From contig NZ_MUZR01000035.1 in NCBI RefSeq assembly GCF_001995255.1, forward strand, positions 56,608 to 120,607: a stretch of DNA of 64,000 nt, given 5' to 3'. Both the position numbers and the translations under genes were made by a program. Shown piece by piece: positions 26,048 to 34,119 of this stretch (position 1 is the first letter of the stretch; every line of letters begins with the position of its first letter). Under the pieces are notes generated by a model. That model did not search any database, was not told the origin of the DNA, and worked only from the letters and a program-made list of their open reading frames with translations. The stretch is from Thioalkalivibrio halophilus (GTDB taxonomy: Bacteria > Pseudomonadota > Gammaproteobacteria > Ectothiorhodospirales > Ectothiorhodospiraceae).

Positions 26048-26671
26048 TCAGTTCGGCTGGAGGCCGGCCATGTACTGGGCCACGGCCTCCATGTCTTCAT
26101 CCGACAGGTTGCCGACGATGCCGCGCATCATCTGGCCGTTGTCGTTGCGACGTTCGCCGTCACGGAACTGCTGCAGCTGGTCCAGGCTGTAGGTCGCGTG
26201 CTGACCGGCCACACTGGGGAACATGGCCTCCGGATTGCCCTGGCCCTGAGCGCCGTGGCAGGCGATGCAGGCGGCCACGCCTTCCGACGGGATGCCGCCA
26301 CGATAGATCTGCTCGCCGCGGGCGACCACGTCCTCGTCGGCGGTCTCGGTGGTGATGGTCTGCTCCGCGAAATAGGCCGCCAGATCCTTCATGTCCTGCT
26401 CGCTGAGGTCGGCGACCTCCCCGGCCATCAGGTTATCGTGGCGGAGCTCGCCTTCCTGGAAGTCGCGCAGCTGCTTGGCCGTATACTTCGGGTGCTGCCC
26501 GGCCAGCTTGGGCCATTCCGGATTGACGCTGTTGCCGTCAGCCTGGTGGCAGGCGGCGCAGGACTGCGAGAGCTCCTGACCGCGCTGGGGATCGCCCGCC
26601 TGGGCCGCCGACAGCGGGAGCATCAGGGAGACGGACAGGGCAGCAAAGAGAGCGGAAAGCTTGTGGTTCAT
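26048..26671 (-). CDS. diheme cytochrome c4-type protein
   Basis: A 207-residue precursor with a Sec signal (FAALSVSLMLPLSAAQA, cleavage ~25) and two heme-binding motifs in two homologous halves: C38-A-A-C41-H42 and C135-I-A-C138-H139. Methionine ligands are offered by DNLMAGEVADLS in the first half and DNGQMMRGIVGNLS in the second. Cytochromes c4 carry electrons to terminal oxidases such as cbb3 in the periplasm. It sits just upstream of the ResB/CcsA/DsbA genes that would mature it, but a terminator lies between. Confidence 0.93.
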   Translation of the reverse strand: MNHKLSALFAALSVSLMLPLSAAQAGDPQRGQELSQSCAACHQADGNSVNPEWPKLAGQHPKYTAKQLRDFQEGELRHDNLMAGEVADLSEQDMKDLAAYFAEQTITTETADEDVVARGEQIYRGGIPSEGVAACIACHGAQGQGNPEAMFPSVAGQHATYSLDQLQQFRDGERRNDNGQMMRGIVGNLSDEDMEAVAQYMAGLQPN

Positions 26672-26761
26672 GATGGAGAATCTCCTGCTTGTATATGCGT
26701 GCCGGGCCTCGACCCGTTCCTTGTGCCCCGTGTAAAAGGGCGATCAAAATCTGGGGCGCAG

Positions 26762-26790
26762 TTTATAGCACAACGCCAGGGAACCCACAA
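26762..26790 (-). promoter_or_regulatory. sigma70-type promoter for cytochrome c4
   Basis: On the minus strand: TTGTGG (26790-26785), a 17-bp spacer, TATAAA (26767-26762), with an extended TG one base before the -10. The predicted leader is about 85 nt. Confidence 0.6.
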
Positions 26791-26819
26791 AAGTTTCCCA
26801 CTGTCCCGCTCAGCTCAGG

Positions 26820-27473
26820 ATGATTTCGATCATGCAACCACGTTTTCGTGAAACCGCCTTCTCCCGGGGCGTCGCCCGCCTCGACCAGCTCCCCGCGGAC
26901 CAGGGGGTCGAGATCGCCTTCGCCGGGCGCTCCAACGCCGGAAAGTCCAGCGCGCTCAACGGCCTGTGCGGGCGCAAGGCCCTCGCACGGGTGGGACGCA
27001 CTCCGGGTCGCACCCAGGAAATCAACATCTTTACGCTGCCGCCGGCGGAGGACTGGCGCCTGATCGACCTGCCCGGCTACGGCTACGCGAAGGTCTCCGC
27101 GAAACAGCGCGAGCACTGGGATCGCCTGCTGGGCGGCTACCTGCGCCATCGCCGGTGTCTGGCGGGCCTGGTCCTGATCATGGACATCCGCCGGCCGCTG
27201 ACCGACCTGGACTGGCAGATGCTGGAATGGACCGGCGCCAACCGGCGGCTGCATTGCGTGCTGACCAAGGCCGACAAGATCTCGCGACAGGAAGCCGAAC
27301 GCCAGCTGCACGCCACCCACGCACGTCTGGAAGAGGCCGGCATCGAGGCTTCGCTGCAGACCTTCTCCGCGCTCAAGAACCAGGGCGTCGACGACCTGCG
27401 CGGACTGCTGGCGGAATGGCTGGAGGAAGAAAACGCCGAGGACGGGGACGGAGGGGCCGAACAGGGCCCATAA
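26820..27473 (+). CDS. engB: ribosome biogenesis GTPase EngB (YihA/YsxC)
   Basis: A 217-residue TRAFAC GTPase needed for 50S subunit assembly. G-motifs are intact: G1 GRSNAGKSS, the PGRTQ loop, G3 DLPGYGYAKV, G4 TKAD and G5 SALKNQG. The C-terminal acidic tail (EEENAEDGDGGAEQGP) is slightly longer than usual. The ATG at 26820 or the ATG four codons on could be used; AGGA overlaps the first and is 11 bases from the second. Its TAA stop is also the end of an antisense small-RNA terminator on the other strand. Confidence 0.95.
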   Translation: MISIMQPRFRETAFSRGVARLDQLPADQGVEIAFAGRSNAGKSSALNGLCGRKALARVGRTPGRTQEINIFTLPPAEDWRLIDLPGYGYAKVSAKQREHWDRLLGGYLRHRRCLAGLVLIMDIRRPLTDLDWQMLEWTGANRRLHCVLTKADKISRQEAERQLHATHARLEEAGIEASLQTFSALKNQGVDDLRGLLAEWLEEENAEDGDGGAEQGP

Positions 27474-27583
27474 AAAAGTGCCCCGATCCCGGGGAGGAGG
27501 ATCGGGGCACCAGCGACCTCGACAGGGGGAGGCGAGGTCTTCCCGCTCAGGGAGAGAAGCGGGGAGCGCCGGGCCATGGCGCT
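27472..27583 (-). ncRNA. candidate sX13/Spot 42-locus small RNA with C-rich loops
   Basis: About 112 nt on the minus strand between engB and the SCO/polA genes. Reading 5'-3': hairpin AGCGCC/GGCGCT (27583-27565); an 8-bp hairpin with loop TCTCTCCCTG (27565-27540, sharing base 27565 with the first); a 7-bp hairpin GACCTCG/CGAGGTC with loop CCTCCCCCTGT (27539-27515); and a perfect 12-bp hairpin GTGCCCCGATCC/GGATCGGGGCAC with loop TCCTCCCCG (27510-27478) followed by TTTTTT (27477-27472). The last is a textbook intrinsic terminator and overlaps the engB stop codon on the opposite strand. A possible -10 CATAAA (27594-27589) would start the RNA near 27583; the -35 is poor. In other gammaproteobacteria the polA-engB gap encodes Spot 42, ErsA or sX13; sX13 also shows C-rich loops that pair with G-rich ribosome-binding sites. 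The homology is inferred from position and structure. Confidence 0.75.
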
Positions 27584-27681
27584 CACCTTTTATGACGCAT
27601 CACCGGCAGTGAAGTTCCCGGCCGTTCCTGTTCCGGACGGAAACTCGTCACAACCCGCGAAGCCGTGCGAAACCGCGGGGC

Positions 27682-28317
27682 TCACTCGCGTTCCGCGCGG
27701 GCCTGCAGGGTCGCCACCAGTTCATCCGCCGAAGTCCCGTGCGGATGGATTTCCAGCAGATCGCCCTCCGGCCCCACCAGGTAGGTGGACGAGCTGTGAT
27801 CGATCACGTAGCCCATCGCGGACTGGCTGTCGGTCTTCTCGTAGAACACCCCGTACTGCTCCACCGCCGGCTCCAGCGCGTCGTGCGGGCCAGTGGCCGC
27901 CTGGATCCGGGGATGGAAATGGTCGGTGTACTCCGCCAGGTGCTCGCGGTCGTCACGCTCGGGATCCACGCTGACAAACACCGCGCTGACCCGGTCCTCC
28001 AGCGATTCGGGGAGCTGCTCCAGCGCCATCCGGATCCATCCGAGACTGACCGGGCAGGCATCCGGGCAGGAGGTGTAGCCGAAATAGAGCCACACATACT
28101 GTCCCTCCAGATCGCGCAGATCGAAGGCCTCCCCCTCGGTGGAGACCGGCAGCTGGAACGGGCCGCCGGTCACCCGGTCGGCCACCGGGATGTCTTCGTG
28201 AGTGGTGGCCTCGCCGGCTGGGGGGGGGCCCGGGACGAGCCAGACATACAGCAACAGCGCGGCCGCGGCGACGGCGGCCAGGGCCCACAGGAGGGTGGTC
28301 AGGGGAAGTCGGGACAT
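27682..28317 (-). CDS. SCO1/SenC-family copper chaperone/thiol protein
   Basis: A 211-residue membrane-anchored periplasmic thioredoxin-fold protein. One N-terminal helix (LLWALAAVAAAALLLYVWLV) is followed by the Cu-binding CxxxC (YTSCPDACP) and the distal His of VIDHSSSTYLV. It helps assemble the CuA centre of cytochrome c oxidase or reduces its cysteines. The start at 28317 (ATG) was preferred over a TTG three codons earlier. It is downstream of a small anchored protein of unknown function and polA on the same strand. Confidence 0.92.
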   Translation of the reverse strand: MSRLPLTTLLWALAAVAAAALLLYVWLVPGPPPAGEATTHEDIPVADRVTGGPFQLPVSTEGEAFDLRDLEGQYVWLYFGYTSCPDACPVSLGWIRMALEQLPESLEDRVSAVFVSVDPERDDREHLAEYTDHFHPRIQAATGPHDALEPAVEQYGVFYEKTDSQSAMGYVIDHSSSTYLVGPEGDLLEIHPHGTSADELVATLQARAERE

Positions 28318-28347
28318 CGCGCGCAATCCTCGGTGGAAGCCAGTACG

Positions 28348-28854
28348 TCAGTGATCGCGGGCGGTGACGAAGCGATACTGTACCCGCGCGGCGTCACCAT
28401 CGCCTTCCGGAAGTACCGTCGCCGCCCAGGTCATCGCCTCGGTGGTGCAGATCGGCAGGGTGGTGGTGCCAGCGTATTCACCCGGGCCCACGCGTTCCAG
28501 GCGCGGGCGCTGGAAGCCCATGTACATCTCCACCCCGGCAAAATCCAGCTCGACCCACTCGGGATCGCGCCCGTCGTGCCCGACATGGTGCAGATGCAGC
28601 TCCAGCTCCCGCAGCATGGGGACCGGGCGCGGGGTGATCTCGAGGGTCATCTGGCCACCCTCGGGGTGTTGTGCGGCACAGGCCCCTTCATTGAGATCGC
28701 AGATCTCCGGGGTCACCACCACGACAGCATCGCTGCCGCCACCGCCGGCCAGGTAGCGGTCCGCCGCCACCCAGCCGGCCGCCAGCAGCAACCCGGCCAC
28801 CAGCCAGGGGGCCAGGCGGTTGAATCCGCGCGCCAGTGATTCGAGGTCGGCCAT
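28348..28854 (-). CDS. membrane-anchored periplasmic protein, YtkA/FixH-like resemblance
   Basis: A 168-residue protein of unproven function. One N-terminal helix (LAPWLVAGLLLAAGWVAA) anchors a beta-rich periplasmic domain with two early cysteines (EICDLNEGACAAQHP), a His-rich strand (LELHLHHVGHDG) and ending with GEYAGTTTLPICTTEAMTWAATVLPEG. The last part resembles the copper-associated YtkA/FixH-like fold (tentative). It lies between polA and the SCO gene (30 bases), suggesting a joint role in copper delivery or oxidase assembly. Confidence 0.7.
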   Translation of the reverse strand: MADLESLARGFNRLAPWLVAGLLLAAGWVAADRYLAGGGGSDAVVVVTPEICDLNEGACAAQHPEGGQMTLEITPRPVPMLRELELHLHHVGHDGRDPEWVELDFAGVEMYMGFQRPRLERVGPGEYAGTTTLPICTTEAMTWAATVLPEGDGDAARVQYRFVTARDH

Positions 28855-28875
28855 GGTCAGCCTCCGGTATGGCCC

Positions 28876-31590
28876 TCAATGGGCATCGTCCCAGTTATCT
28901 CCGACGCCGATGTCCACTACCAGCTCGACATCCAGCTCGGCCGCCCCGCCCATCGCGGCGCGGGCCCGTTCGCCCAGGGCCTCCACCGCATCGTCGGCGA
29001 CCTCGAACACCAGCTCGTCGTGCACCTGCATGATCATGCGGGCATCGAGTCCGTTACCGTCCAGGTCCTGCGCCATGCGCACCATCGCACGCTTGATGAT
29101 GTCGGCCGCGGTGCCCTGCATCGGGGCATTGATCGCCACCCGTTCGGCCTGCTGCCGGCGGGCCCCGTTGCGGCTGTTGATCTCGGGCAGGTACAGCCGG
29201 CGCCCGAACAGGGTTTCCACGTAGCCCTGCTCGCGCCCGCGTTCGCGCGCCCGCTCCATGTAGTCGTGCACGCCGGGGTAGCGGTGGAAATAGCGGTCAA
29301 TGTATTCCCGCGCCTCGGCCTGCTCGATCCCCAGGTTGCGCGCCAGCCCCCAGGCCGACATCCCGTAGATCAGGCCGAAGTTGATAGCCTTGGCCGCGCG
29401 CCGCTGCTCGCTGCTGACTGCCTCCGGATCAGCGCCAAAGACCTCGGCCGCGGTAGCGCGATGGATGTCCAGCCCGTCGGCGAAGGCCTGCAGCAACCCG
29501 GCGTCCTGCGACAGGTGGGCCATGATCCGCAGCTCGATCTGCGAATAGTCGGCCGCCAGCAGGCGGTACCCCGGCTCGGCAATGAACGCCCGGCGGATGC
29601 GCCGGCCGGCCTCGGTGCGCACCGGAATGTTCTGCAGGTTGGGCTCGGAGGACGACAGGCGCCCGGTGGCCGCGCCGGCCTGGTGATACGAGGTATGCAC
29701 CCGCCCGGTCTCCGGGTGGATACGCCGCGGCAGGGTCTCGGTATAGGTACTGCGCAGCTTGGACAGGCCACGGTGCTCCAGGATCAGCCGGGGCAGGGCG
29801 TAGTCGTCCGCCATCTGCTCCAGCACGTCCTCGGCGGTGGAGGGCTGGCCCTTGGGCGTGCGCCGCAGCACCGGCAGGCCCAGGCGCTCGAACAGGATCT
29901 CCTGGATCTGCTTGGGCGAGCCGAGATTGAACTCGGTACCGGCCTCGTCGAAGGCCTCGCGCTCGATGCGCTCCATCTCGCTCAGCAGCTCCTGGCTCTG
30001 CTCGCCGAGCAGGTCCGGGTCCACCTTCACGCCGGCGCGCTCGATGTCCGCGAGCACCGGCACCAGCGGCATCTCGATCTCGCGGTAGACGAAGGCCGGG
30101 CCCTCGGCCTCGTTCAGGCGCGGCCGGAACAGGGCGTCCAGACGCAGGCAGATGTCCGCGTCCTCGCCGGCATAATCGGTGGCGATGCCGACGTCCACCT
30201 CGGCGAACGGGATCTGTTTCGCCCCCTTGCCGGCCACGTCTTCGTATTTCGTGGTGCGGTGATCCAGATGGCGCTCGGCCAGGGAATCCAGGTCGTGCCG
30301 GTTGGCGCCGGCGTCGAGGCAGAACGACTGCAGCATGGTGTCATCGACGATGCCGCGCAGCACGATGCCATGGTTGCCCAGCACGTTGCGGTCGTACTTG
30401 AGGTTATGGCCGAGCTTGCCGTGTTCGGCCGATTCCAGCCACGGCCGCAGGCGCTCCAGGGTCGCCTCGCGCGGGAGCTGCGGATCGGCATCCGGACCGC
30501 TGTGGGCCAGCGGCAGGTAGTACGCGGTACCTGCCTCGAACGCGAAGGACATGCCGATCAGCTCGGCCCGCATCGCCTCCAGGCTGCTGGTCTCGGTGTC
30601 GAACGCGACCCGCGCGGCGCCCTGCAGGCGTTCCAGCAGCTCCGTGAATGCCGCCTCGTCCCGCACGGTGTGATATTGCGCCGCCGGCCCCGGATCGGCA
30701 TCACCGCCGTTACCGGAGGCAGCGTCGCCGGCGTCGCCGCCTTCAAGCTCCGCCCGCCAGCGGGAGAACCCGTGGTGGCGCACCCGCTCCAGCAGCTGCT
30801 GCGAATCGGGCTCGCGCAGCTCGAGGTCATCGGGGCCCAGCGGCAGATCGACATCCCGGCGCACGGTGATCAGCTCGCGCGAGGTCGGCAGGCGATCGGC
30901 CGCGGCGCGCAGGTTCTCGCCGATCTTGCCGCCGATCTCGTCGGCCCGCTCGAGGATGGTGTCGAGGTCGCCGTACTTCGCGATCCATTTCGCCGCGGTC
31001 TTGGGCCCGACCTTCTCGACCCCCGGGATGTTGTCCACGCTGTCGCCCATCAGCGCAAGGTAGTCGACGATCTGCTCCGGCTCCACGCCAAACTTTTCGC
31101 GCACCCCGGCGGGATCCAGCACCGTGCCGCTCATGGTGTTGACCAGGGTCACGTGGCCGTCCACCAGCTGGGCCAGGTCCTTGTCCCCGGTGGAGATCAC
31201 CACATCCTGCCCGGCAGCCGCGGCGCGATCGGCCAGGGTGGCGATCACGTCATCCGCCTCCACCCCTTCCACGCACAGCAGCGGGAAGCCCATCAGCTGC
31301 ACCAGCTCGTGCAGCGGCTCGATCTGCGCCGCCAGCTCCTCCGGCATCGGCGGCCGGGTGGCCTTGTATTCAGGGTAGATCTCGTCGCGGAAGGTGGGCC
31401 CCTTCGCGTCGAACACCACCCCCATGCGCTCGGGGGCATAGTCCGCGCGCAGCTTGCGCAGCATGTTGGCCACGCCGTAGAGCGCCCCGGTGGGGTGGCC
31501 GTCGGGGGCGGTCAGCGGGGGCAGGGCGTGGTAGGCCCGGAACAGGTAGGAGGAACCGTCGACCAGGACGAGCGGGGCTTGCGACATCAT
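28876..31590 (-). CDS. polA: DNA polymerase I
   Basis: A 904-residue three-domain enzyme for Okazaki-fragment maturation and repair synthesis. The 5'-nuclease domain (1-~290) begins LVLVDGSSYLFRAYHALPPL in two blocks, with STGDKDLAQLV and GDSVDNIPGVEKVGPKTA. The 3'-5' exonuclease (~310-500) keeps its acidic residues in AFDTETSSLE, GHNLKYDRNVL and YAGEDAD, so proofreading should work. The polymerase domain carries motif A DYSQIELRIMAH, motif B RRAAKAINFGLIYGMSAWG and motif C QVHDELVFEV. The length is close to E. coli (928). Confidence 0.97.
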   Translation of the reverse strand: MMSQAPLVLVDGSSYLFRAYHALPPLTAPDGHPTGALYGVANMLRKLRADYAPERMGVVFDAKGPTFRDEIYPEYKATRPPMPEELAAQIEPLHELVQLMGFPLLCVEGVEADDVIATLADRAAAAGQDVVISTGDKDLAQLVDGHVTLVNTMSGTVLDPAGVREKFGVEPEQIVDYLALMGDSVDNIPGVEKVGPKTAAKWIAKYGDLDTILERADEIGGKIGENLRAAADRLPTSRELITVRRDVDLPLGPDDLELREPDSQQLLERVRHHGFSRWRAELEGGDAGDAASGNGGDADPGPAAQYHTVRDEAAFTELLERLQGAARVAFDTETSSLEAMRAELIGMSFAFEAGTAYYLPLAHSGPDADPQLPREATLERLRPWLESAEHGKLGHNLKYDRNVLGNHGIVLRGIVDDTMLQSFCLDAGANRHDLDSLAERHLDHRTTKYEDVAGKGAKQIPFAEVDVGIATDYAGEDADICLRLDALFRPRLNEAEGPAFVYREIEMPLVPVLADIERAGVKVDPDLLGEQSQELLSEMERIEREAFDEAGTEFNLGSPKQIQEILFERLGLPVLRRTPKGQPSTAEDVLEQMADDYALPRLILEHRGLSKLRSTYTETLPRRIHPETGRVHTSYHQAGAATGRLSSSEPNLQNIPVRTEAGRRIRRAFIAEPGYRLLAADYSQIELRIMAHLSQDAGLLQAFADGLDIHRATAAEVFGADPEAVSSEQRRAAKAINFGLIYGMSAWGLARNLGIEQAEAREYIDRYFHRYPGVHDYMERARERGREQGYVETLFGRRLYLPEINSRNGARRQQAERVAINAPMQGTAADIIKRAMVRMAQDLDGNGLDARMIMQVHDELVFEVADDAVEALGERARAAMGGAAELDVELVVDIGVGDNWDDAH

Positions 31591-31619
31591 GCGGATCCGG
31601 CTGGGCTTGCGAGGGAAGC

Positions 31620-31628
31620 ATTCTAGCA
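31620..31628 (-). promoter_or_regulatory. extended -10 element of polA
   Basis: On the minus strand TGCTAGAAT (31628-31620) forms an extended -10 about 30 bases upstream of the polA ATG. No good -35 lies 16-18 bases upstream, which an extended -10 tolerates. Confidence 0.45.
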
Positions 31629-31724
31629 GGCTGCGGGGCCCGGCCCGAGCAACGCCGGCGCGATTTGTACGCCCGTCGGGCCACGGTTAGTCTAGGCGCC
31701 CCAGAGTGCAAAGAATGCGCCCCG

Positions 31725-32450
31725 ATGAACGATCAAGATCGAGCGGAACACCCCGGGCTGCGGCCCATCGACGATTCCTCGCTGACCCGCGAGAGCTGGA
31801 AGATCTTCCAGATCATGGCGGAGTTCGTGGAGGGCTTCGAACGCCTGGCGCACATCAAGCCCTCGGTCAGCGTGTTCGGGTCGGCACGCATCCCGTCGGA
31901 CCACCCGGATTATCTGCTCGCGGAGCAGATCTCGCGCCAGCTGTCGGACGCGGGTTTCGCGGTCGTCAGTGGCGGCGGGCCGGGCATCATGGAGGCGGCC
32001 AACAAGGGGGCGTTTGCCGGTCACTCGCCCAGCATCGGGCTCAACATCCAGCTGCCGCACGAACAGCACGCCAACCCGTACCAGGACATCGGGCTGGGGT
32101 TCCGGCACTTCTTTTCGCGCAAGGTGATGTTCGTCAAGTACGCCTCCGCCTACGTGGTGCTGCCGGGCGGCTTCGGCACGCTGGACGAGCTGGCCGAGAT
32201 CCTGACCCTGGTGCAGACCGGCAAGACCCGCCGCATCCCGGTGGTGCTGGTGGGCAGCAAGTTCTGGGAAGGCCTGCTGCAGTGGTTCGAGGACGCGCTG
32301 GTCACCCATGGCACCATCGATGCCGAGGACCTCAATCTATACTCGGTGGTGGACACCCCCGAGGAGGTCGTGGACGTGATCTTCGAGTACTACGAGGCCC
32401 GCAGCTTCGAGCCCTCGGCGGAAGAGAAACAACGACTGATGGAGCTCTGA
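31725..32450 (+). CDS. LOG-family (TIGR00730) nucleoside 5'-monophosphate phosphoribohydrolase
   Basis: A 241-residue Rossmann-fold protein. The family motif PGGFGTLDELAE is intact, with the substrate loop SGGGPGIMEAANKGA upstream. LOG proteins cleave AMP or cytokinin ribotides to base and ribose 5-phosphate; many were formerly annotated as lysine decarboxylases. The start was set at MNDQDRAEH; an earlier in-frame codon lies in the promoter region. TTGTAC-17-TAGTCT (31665-31693) is a weak promoter candidate. Its TGA overlaps the ATG of the next gene. Confidence 0.9.
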   Translation: MNDQDRAEHPGLRPIDDSSLTRESWKIFQIMAEFVEGFERLAHIKPSVSVFGSARIPSDHPDYLLAEQISRQLSDAGFAVVSGGGPGIMEAANKGAFAGHSPSIGLNIQLPHEQHANPYQDIGLGFRHFFSRKVMFVKYASAYVVLPGGFGTLDELAEILTLVQTGKTRRIPVVLVGSKFWEGLLQWFEDALVTHGTIDAEDLNLYSVVDTPEEVVDVIFEYYEARSFEPSAEEKQRLMEL

Positions 32451-32830
32451 TGATGACGAGCACCCGCGCCACGGCGCTGGCCGCTGCCCTGCTGGGCCTT
32501 TTTCTCGCCGCCGGGCCGCTGGCGGCCCAGGACTTCGAGGACGCCCCGCCACCGCCCGACATGCCCGACGAGGCCGCCCCGCCTCCGGTACTGGACGAGC
32601 GCGCCCGCCAGCTGCAGGAGCTGGAGGAAGCCGACGTCATCATCATGGAGCGCGACGGCGAGACCCGGCGCGAATACCGCGTGGACGGCGACCTGGTGAT
32701 CGTTGAGGTCAACCCCGCCGCCGGACCCACCTACTACCTGGTGGATGTCACCGGGGAAGGCGACCTGCGGCGCCGTGACGACCTTTCCCCCGATTTCACC
32801 CCGCCCCGCTGGAGGATCCTGGAATGGTAA
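32450..32830 (+). CDS. DUF2782 exported protein
   Basis: A 126-residue small periplasmic protein with a signal peptide (LAAALLGLFLAAGPLAA, cleavage before QDFED). A proline/acid-rich linker precedes the conserved domain (REYRVDGDLVIVEVNPAAG, PTYYLVDVTGEGDL). The pattern matches the DUF2782 family, whose gene stands between polA and thrB in Pseudomonas. The start overlaps the previous stop in TGATG; two consecutive ATGs are available. Function unknown. Confidence 0.8.
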   Translation: MMTSTRATALAAALLGLFLAAGPLAAQDFEDAPPPPDMPDEAAPPPVLDERARQLQELEEADVIIMERDGETRREYRVDGDLVIVEVNPAAGPTYYLVDVTGEGDLRRRDDLSPDFTPPRWRILEW

Positions 32831-33612
32831 GCACGCAGTCGACCGTGGAACTGCCGGCCGCGGGTGCCGCGGCGCTGGAAGCAGCCTTTGCCGCTGCCCG
32901 GGCGGCCGGCGCTCCGCTGGGGCTGCCGGCCGATGGCGATGCCCCGCAGCTTGACGGGGATCGCGCGCACTGGACCCTGGAGCGCGGCAACGCCGCGGAG
33001 CCCGGGGCGATCGCCAGTGGTCCCGGCACGCCGGAGGCGCTGGGCCGCCTCGCGGCCCGCTGGCAGGCCTGGCATCCGGCGGAGGCCCTGCCGCAGGACG
33101 GCGTCTGGCGCCGCGGCGTGCTGCAGCAGCAGCTGCGCGAACGCACCGAAGACCTGAGCGCAACCCTGGACGAACAGGCGCGCGAACAACTGAACCGCGA
33201 GCTGCATCATCAGGGGCTGTACCGGTTCGAGGACCTGCCGGTGGCCGGCAGCTTCTGGCACTCGGTCAGGCGGCACGGCGAGCACACCGGACTGGCGGAT
33301 CTGACGATCCCGCCGGCCCCCGTGCCGGCGTTCTGGCAGCTGGCGCGCATCGCACTTGCGGTGAGCGTGAACGAGGCGGGCGAACTGGACCGCGAACGTT
33401 ACCGGGCCCTGCTGGGCGGCTATCACCAGGAGCGCCCGCTGAGCGCGATCGAACGCGGCGCCGCCCCGACCCTGCTGCGCATGGCCGCGCTCGACGACTG
33501 GCTGGAACGCATCGAGGCCGGCCGCGCACCCGCGGGCCCCGATCCGCGCCTGGCCGGCCTGCAGGACGCCGGCACCCGGGTGCAGTCGGTATGGGTAAGG
33601 CCCGCCGCCTGA
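32824..33612 (+). CDS. degenerate homoserine kinase-like (APH-fold) protein
   Basis: A 262-residue protein at the position of thrB in the polA-DUF2782-thrB neighbourhood. The C-terminal third (FWQLARIALAVSVNEAGELD, then YRALLGGYHQERPLSAIERG, then LLRMAALDDWLERI) matches the end of APH-type homoserine kinases in order and spacing. The catalytic segment does not: where ThrB has an HxDLFRDNVLF loop and an IDF metal site, this protein reads LPVAGSFWHSVRRH and ADLTIPP. The N-terminal nucleotide-binding lobe is also not recognisable. It is probably a pseudokinase derivative; it could instead be an unrelated helical protein. The start overlaps the DUF2782 stop. Confidence 0.5.
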   Translation: MVSTQSTVELPAAGAAALEAAFAAARAAGAPLGLPADGDAPQLDGDRAHWTLERGNAAEPGAIASGPGTPEALGRLAARWQAWHPAEALPQDGVWRRGVLQQQLRERTEDLSATLDEQAREQLNRELHHQGLYRFEDLPVAGSFWHSVRRHGEHTGLADLTIPPAPVPAFWQLARIALAVSVNEAGELDRERYRALLGGYHQERPLSAIERGAAPTLLRMAALDDWLERIEAGRAPAGPDPRLAGLQDAGTRVQSVWVRPAA

Positions 33613-33968
33613 TGACCCCGCGGGCCTCCCTCGCGGGGCTTGTGGCCCTGGCCATCGCCGGGGCGCCGGGCATCGGCGTTCTGGCCTCCACCGAGGTCCA
33701 CCGCTGGGTGGATGAAGACGGTGTGGTGCATTTCTCCGACGAGGCGCCGGGCGACGGGCGCAGCGAACGCATCGAGGTTCAGGAGCCGATGGGCGCCGTC
33801 CCCCTGGAGAATGCCCGCGAGATCCTCGAACGCCCGATCCGGCGGCCGGGAGAAGACCCGACGGACGACGATCCGGAGGAAGACGCGGCCGCGGACGAAG
33901 AGGCCGACGAAGAAGACGAAACTTCGATCGAGGACGTCCCGGTGCCCGTGGAACTGGTGGATTTCTGA
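33612..33968 (+). CDS. DUF4124-domain exported protein
   Basis: A 118-residue precursor with a signal peptide (LAGLVALAIAGAPGIGVLAS). The mature N-terminus TEVHRWVDEDGVVHFSDEAPG is the DUF4124 signature, a short beta motif common in gammaproteobacterial envelope proteins. The rest is a strongly acidic tail (DDDPEEDAAADEEADEEDE). An ATG seven codons earlier is possible, but the chosen ATG overlaps the upstream TGA and has AAGG at a workable distance. Function unknown. Confidence 0.75.
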   Translation: MTPRASLAGLVALAIAGAPGIGVLASTEVHRWVDEDGVVHFSDEAPGDGRSERIEVQEPMGAVPLENAREILERPIRRPGEDPTDDDPEEDAAADEEADEEDETSIEDVPVPVELVDF

Positions 33969-34011
33969 ACCGCCCGCGAACGTCGCACCACAATAATGCA
34001 CGGAATGCCCT

Positions 34012-34044
34012 ATAATGGGGCAATGACTGCACCTTATCGGCGCA
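34012..34044 (+). promoter_or_regulatory. ntrB promoter -10 and NtrC-type binding site
   Basis: A consensus TATAAT (34012-34017) is followed by TGCACC-N5-GGCGCA (34028-34044), one mismatch from the NtrC consensus TGCACC-N5-GGTGCA. It lies just downstream of the -10, where bound NtrC would block transcription, as described for E. coli glnL. The -35 is poor. Confidence 0.55.
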
Positions 34045-34119
34045 TGCCCGCGCAATGCCCCCGGACGAAGCGCCCCGGCCCCCCGTGACCATGCTGGCGC
34101 GCTTCATGCTTAAAGCCGG

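Noticed and set aside
23663..26851. A 1062-codon plus-strand open frame opposite resB and cytochrome c4
   Set aside because: Shadow of the minus-strand genes; no domain, biased composition.
27472..27583. Plus-strand reading of the hairpin cluster as a CsrA-sequestering RNA with GGA loops
   Set aside because: GGA-bearing loops exist on that strand, but the best terminator (12-bp stem plus six T) and locus precedent favour the minus strand.
32824..33612. Functional homoserine kinase thrB
   Set aside because: Catalytic and metal-binding motifs are missing.
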